Assembly: GCA_023974075.1 (NCBI GenBank)
Contig: JAMFTG010000660.1
Location: forward strand, 1 to 64,000
DNA length: 64,000 nucleotides
Direction: 5' to 3'
Source of the DNA: Chaenocephalus aceratus
Taxonomy: Eukaryota; Chordata; Actinopteri; Perciformes; Channichthyidae
In this document: piece after piece, positions 63,101-64,000 of the stretch
Layout of the letters: each line of letters begins with the position of its first letter
Position numbering within the stretch: the first letter of the stretch is position 1
Made by a program: the position numbers and the translations under genes
The notes under the pieces: model-generated
Told to the model about the DNA's origin: nothing
What the model saw: only the letters and a program-made list of their open reading frames with translations
Databases searched by the model: none

Positions 63101-64000
63101 TAGTGATGGAGCGTAGTGATGGAGCGTAGTGGTGGAGCGTAGTGATGGAGCGTAGTGGTGGAGCGTAGTGGTGGAGCGTAGTGGTGGAGCGTAGTGAAGG
63201 AGCGTAGTGATGGAGCGTAGTGATGGAGCGTAGTGGTGGAGCGTAGTGGTGGAGCGTAGTGATGGAGCGTAGTGATGGAGCGTAGTGAAGGAGCGTAGTG
63301 GTGGAGCGTGGTGAAGGCGTAGTGGTGGAGCGTAGTGAAGGAGCGTAGTGGTGGAGCGTAGTGATGGAGCGTAGTGGTGGAGCGTAGTGGTGGAGCGTGG
63401 TGGGGGGCGTGGTGGTGGGGCGTGGTGGGGGGCGTGGTGTGGGGCATGGTGGTGGGGCATGGTGGTGGTGGGGCATGGTGGTGGTGGGGGTGGTGGGGCA
63501 TGGTGGTGGTGGTGGGGCGTGGTGGTGGGGCGTGGTGGTGGGGCGTGGTGGTGGGGCATGGGTGGTGGGGCATGGTGGTGGGGCAGGTGGTGGTGGTGGG
63601 GCGTGGTGGTGGGGTGTGGTGGGGGCGTGGTGGTGGGGCATGGTGGTGGTGGTGGGGGCGTGGTGGTGGGGATGGTGGTGGTGTGGAGCGTAGTGGTGGA
63701 GCGTGGTGGTGGGGCATGGTGGTGGGCATGGTGGTGGGGCATGGTGGTGGTGGGGCGTGGTGGTGGAGCGTGGTGGTGGGGCATGGTGGTGGGGCATGGT
63801 GGTGGGGCATGGTGGTGGTGGTGGGGGCGTAGTGGTGGGGTGGGGCGTGGTGGTGGGGCGTGGTGGTGGGGCATGGTGGTGGTGGTGGGGCGTAGTGGTG
63901 GTGGTGGAGCGTGGGTGGTGGGGCGTGGTGGTGGAGCGTGGTGGTGGGGCGTGGTGGTGGGGCATGGTGGTGGGGCATGGTGGTGGGGCTGGTGGTGGTG
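45153..64000. repeat. giant 13-bp minisatellite (GTGGTGGAGCGTA)n, continues beyond window
   Basis: About 18.85 kb of head-to-tail 13-bp units, roughly 1,450 copies, start abruptly at 45,153 and never stop within the window. Variation is concentrated at positions 4 (G/A), 6 (G/T), 8 (A/G), 11 (G/A) and 13 (A/G). Units of type GTGGTGGGGCATG cluster at 45,180-45,520, 47,110-47,290, 47,770-47,930, 54,070-54,240 and 63,400-64,000. The + strand is G-rich and nearly free of C except the CpG of each unit. The complementary strand reads a 13-residue cycle HHYAPPLRSTTTL in every phase, because 13 is not a multiple of three and no phase contains a stop. This is a repeat property, not a gene. Confidence 0.98.
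61200..63330. repeat. satellite subdomain marked by the GTGAAGGAGCGTA variant
   Basis: The variant with A at position 5 is confined to this part. Consecutive occurrences are spaced by multiples of 13 (for example 62,934 to 63,038 is 104 bp or 8 units, 63,038 to 63,194 is 156 bp or 12 units, 63,194 to 63,285 is 91 bp or 7 units). This shows a higher-order unit of about eight repeats. Confidence 0.75.

Noticed and set aside
45061..63978. Minus-strand open frame of 6,305 codons (and others of 5,027 and 4,220) as a giant His/Pro/Thr-rich protein
   Set aside because: It follows from a 13-bp satellite whose complement has no stop in any phase. All three frames give the same repeat, there is no domain, and indels shift frames without consequence.
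45153..64000. Antifreeze-type Thr-rich or proline-rich secreted repeat protein gene
   Set aside because: No signal peptide, exon structure or frame preference. Repeat period is not a multiple of three.

Overview
The window looks like nuclear DNA from a ray-finned (teleost) fish. It has intron-split vertebrate genes, long (GT)n/(CA)n tracts, fish-type non-LTR retrotransposon tails, tRNA-derived SINEs, and hAT and Tc1/mariner elements. I see no rRNA gene, stand-alone tRNA gene, CRISPR array or bacterial gene. The species cannot be named from what is visible.

Region 1 (1 to about 6.1 kb) is the 3' end of a cyclooxygenase-1-like gene (ptgs1) on the + strand. It shows two coding exons (300-447 and 5529-5885) around a repeat-filled 5.1-kb intron, then a polyadenylation signal. 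The last exon carries a one-base frameshift. Region 2 (6.1-8.9 kb) shows no gene.

Region 3 (about 8.9-43.6 kb) is a segmental-duplication complex built around three intact, intronless cold-inducible RNA-binding protein genes: copy A (-, 9108-9677), copy B (+, 18554-19153) and copy C (-, 41003-41521). By reading both strands I resolve four building blocks: P (5' flank), C (the cirbp-like gene), D (3' flank, with two relic exons resembling tbc1d13) and E. The left half reads P'-C(A) inverted, E, P, C(B), D. The right half reads, on the opposite strand, P, C(C), D, E. Each copy has since gained its own insertions (SINE, LINEs, hAT, Nimb-type LINE, a foldback element). For several of these the other copy keeps the empty site, so the order of events can be read.

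Region 4 (43.6-45.15 kb) holds a palindromic Tc1/mariner element with TA target duplications and a short unassigned stretch. Region 5 (45,153 to the end of the window) is one uninterrupted minisatellite with a 13-bp unit (consensus GTGGTGGAGCGTA), at least 18.8 kb and roughly 1,450 copies. It runs off the window. Its C-rich strand happens to lack stop codons in all phases, which creates enormous spurious reading frames.

Functionally, the window offers one lipid-mediator enzyme gene end and a small cluster of stress-type RNA-binding protein genes. Nothing indicates that they form one pathway. The interest lies in the architecture: repeated inversion and duplication of a cirbp unit beside a very large G/C-skewed, CpG-dense satellite.
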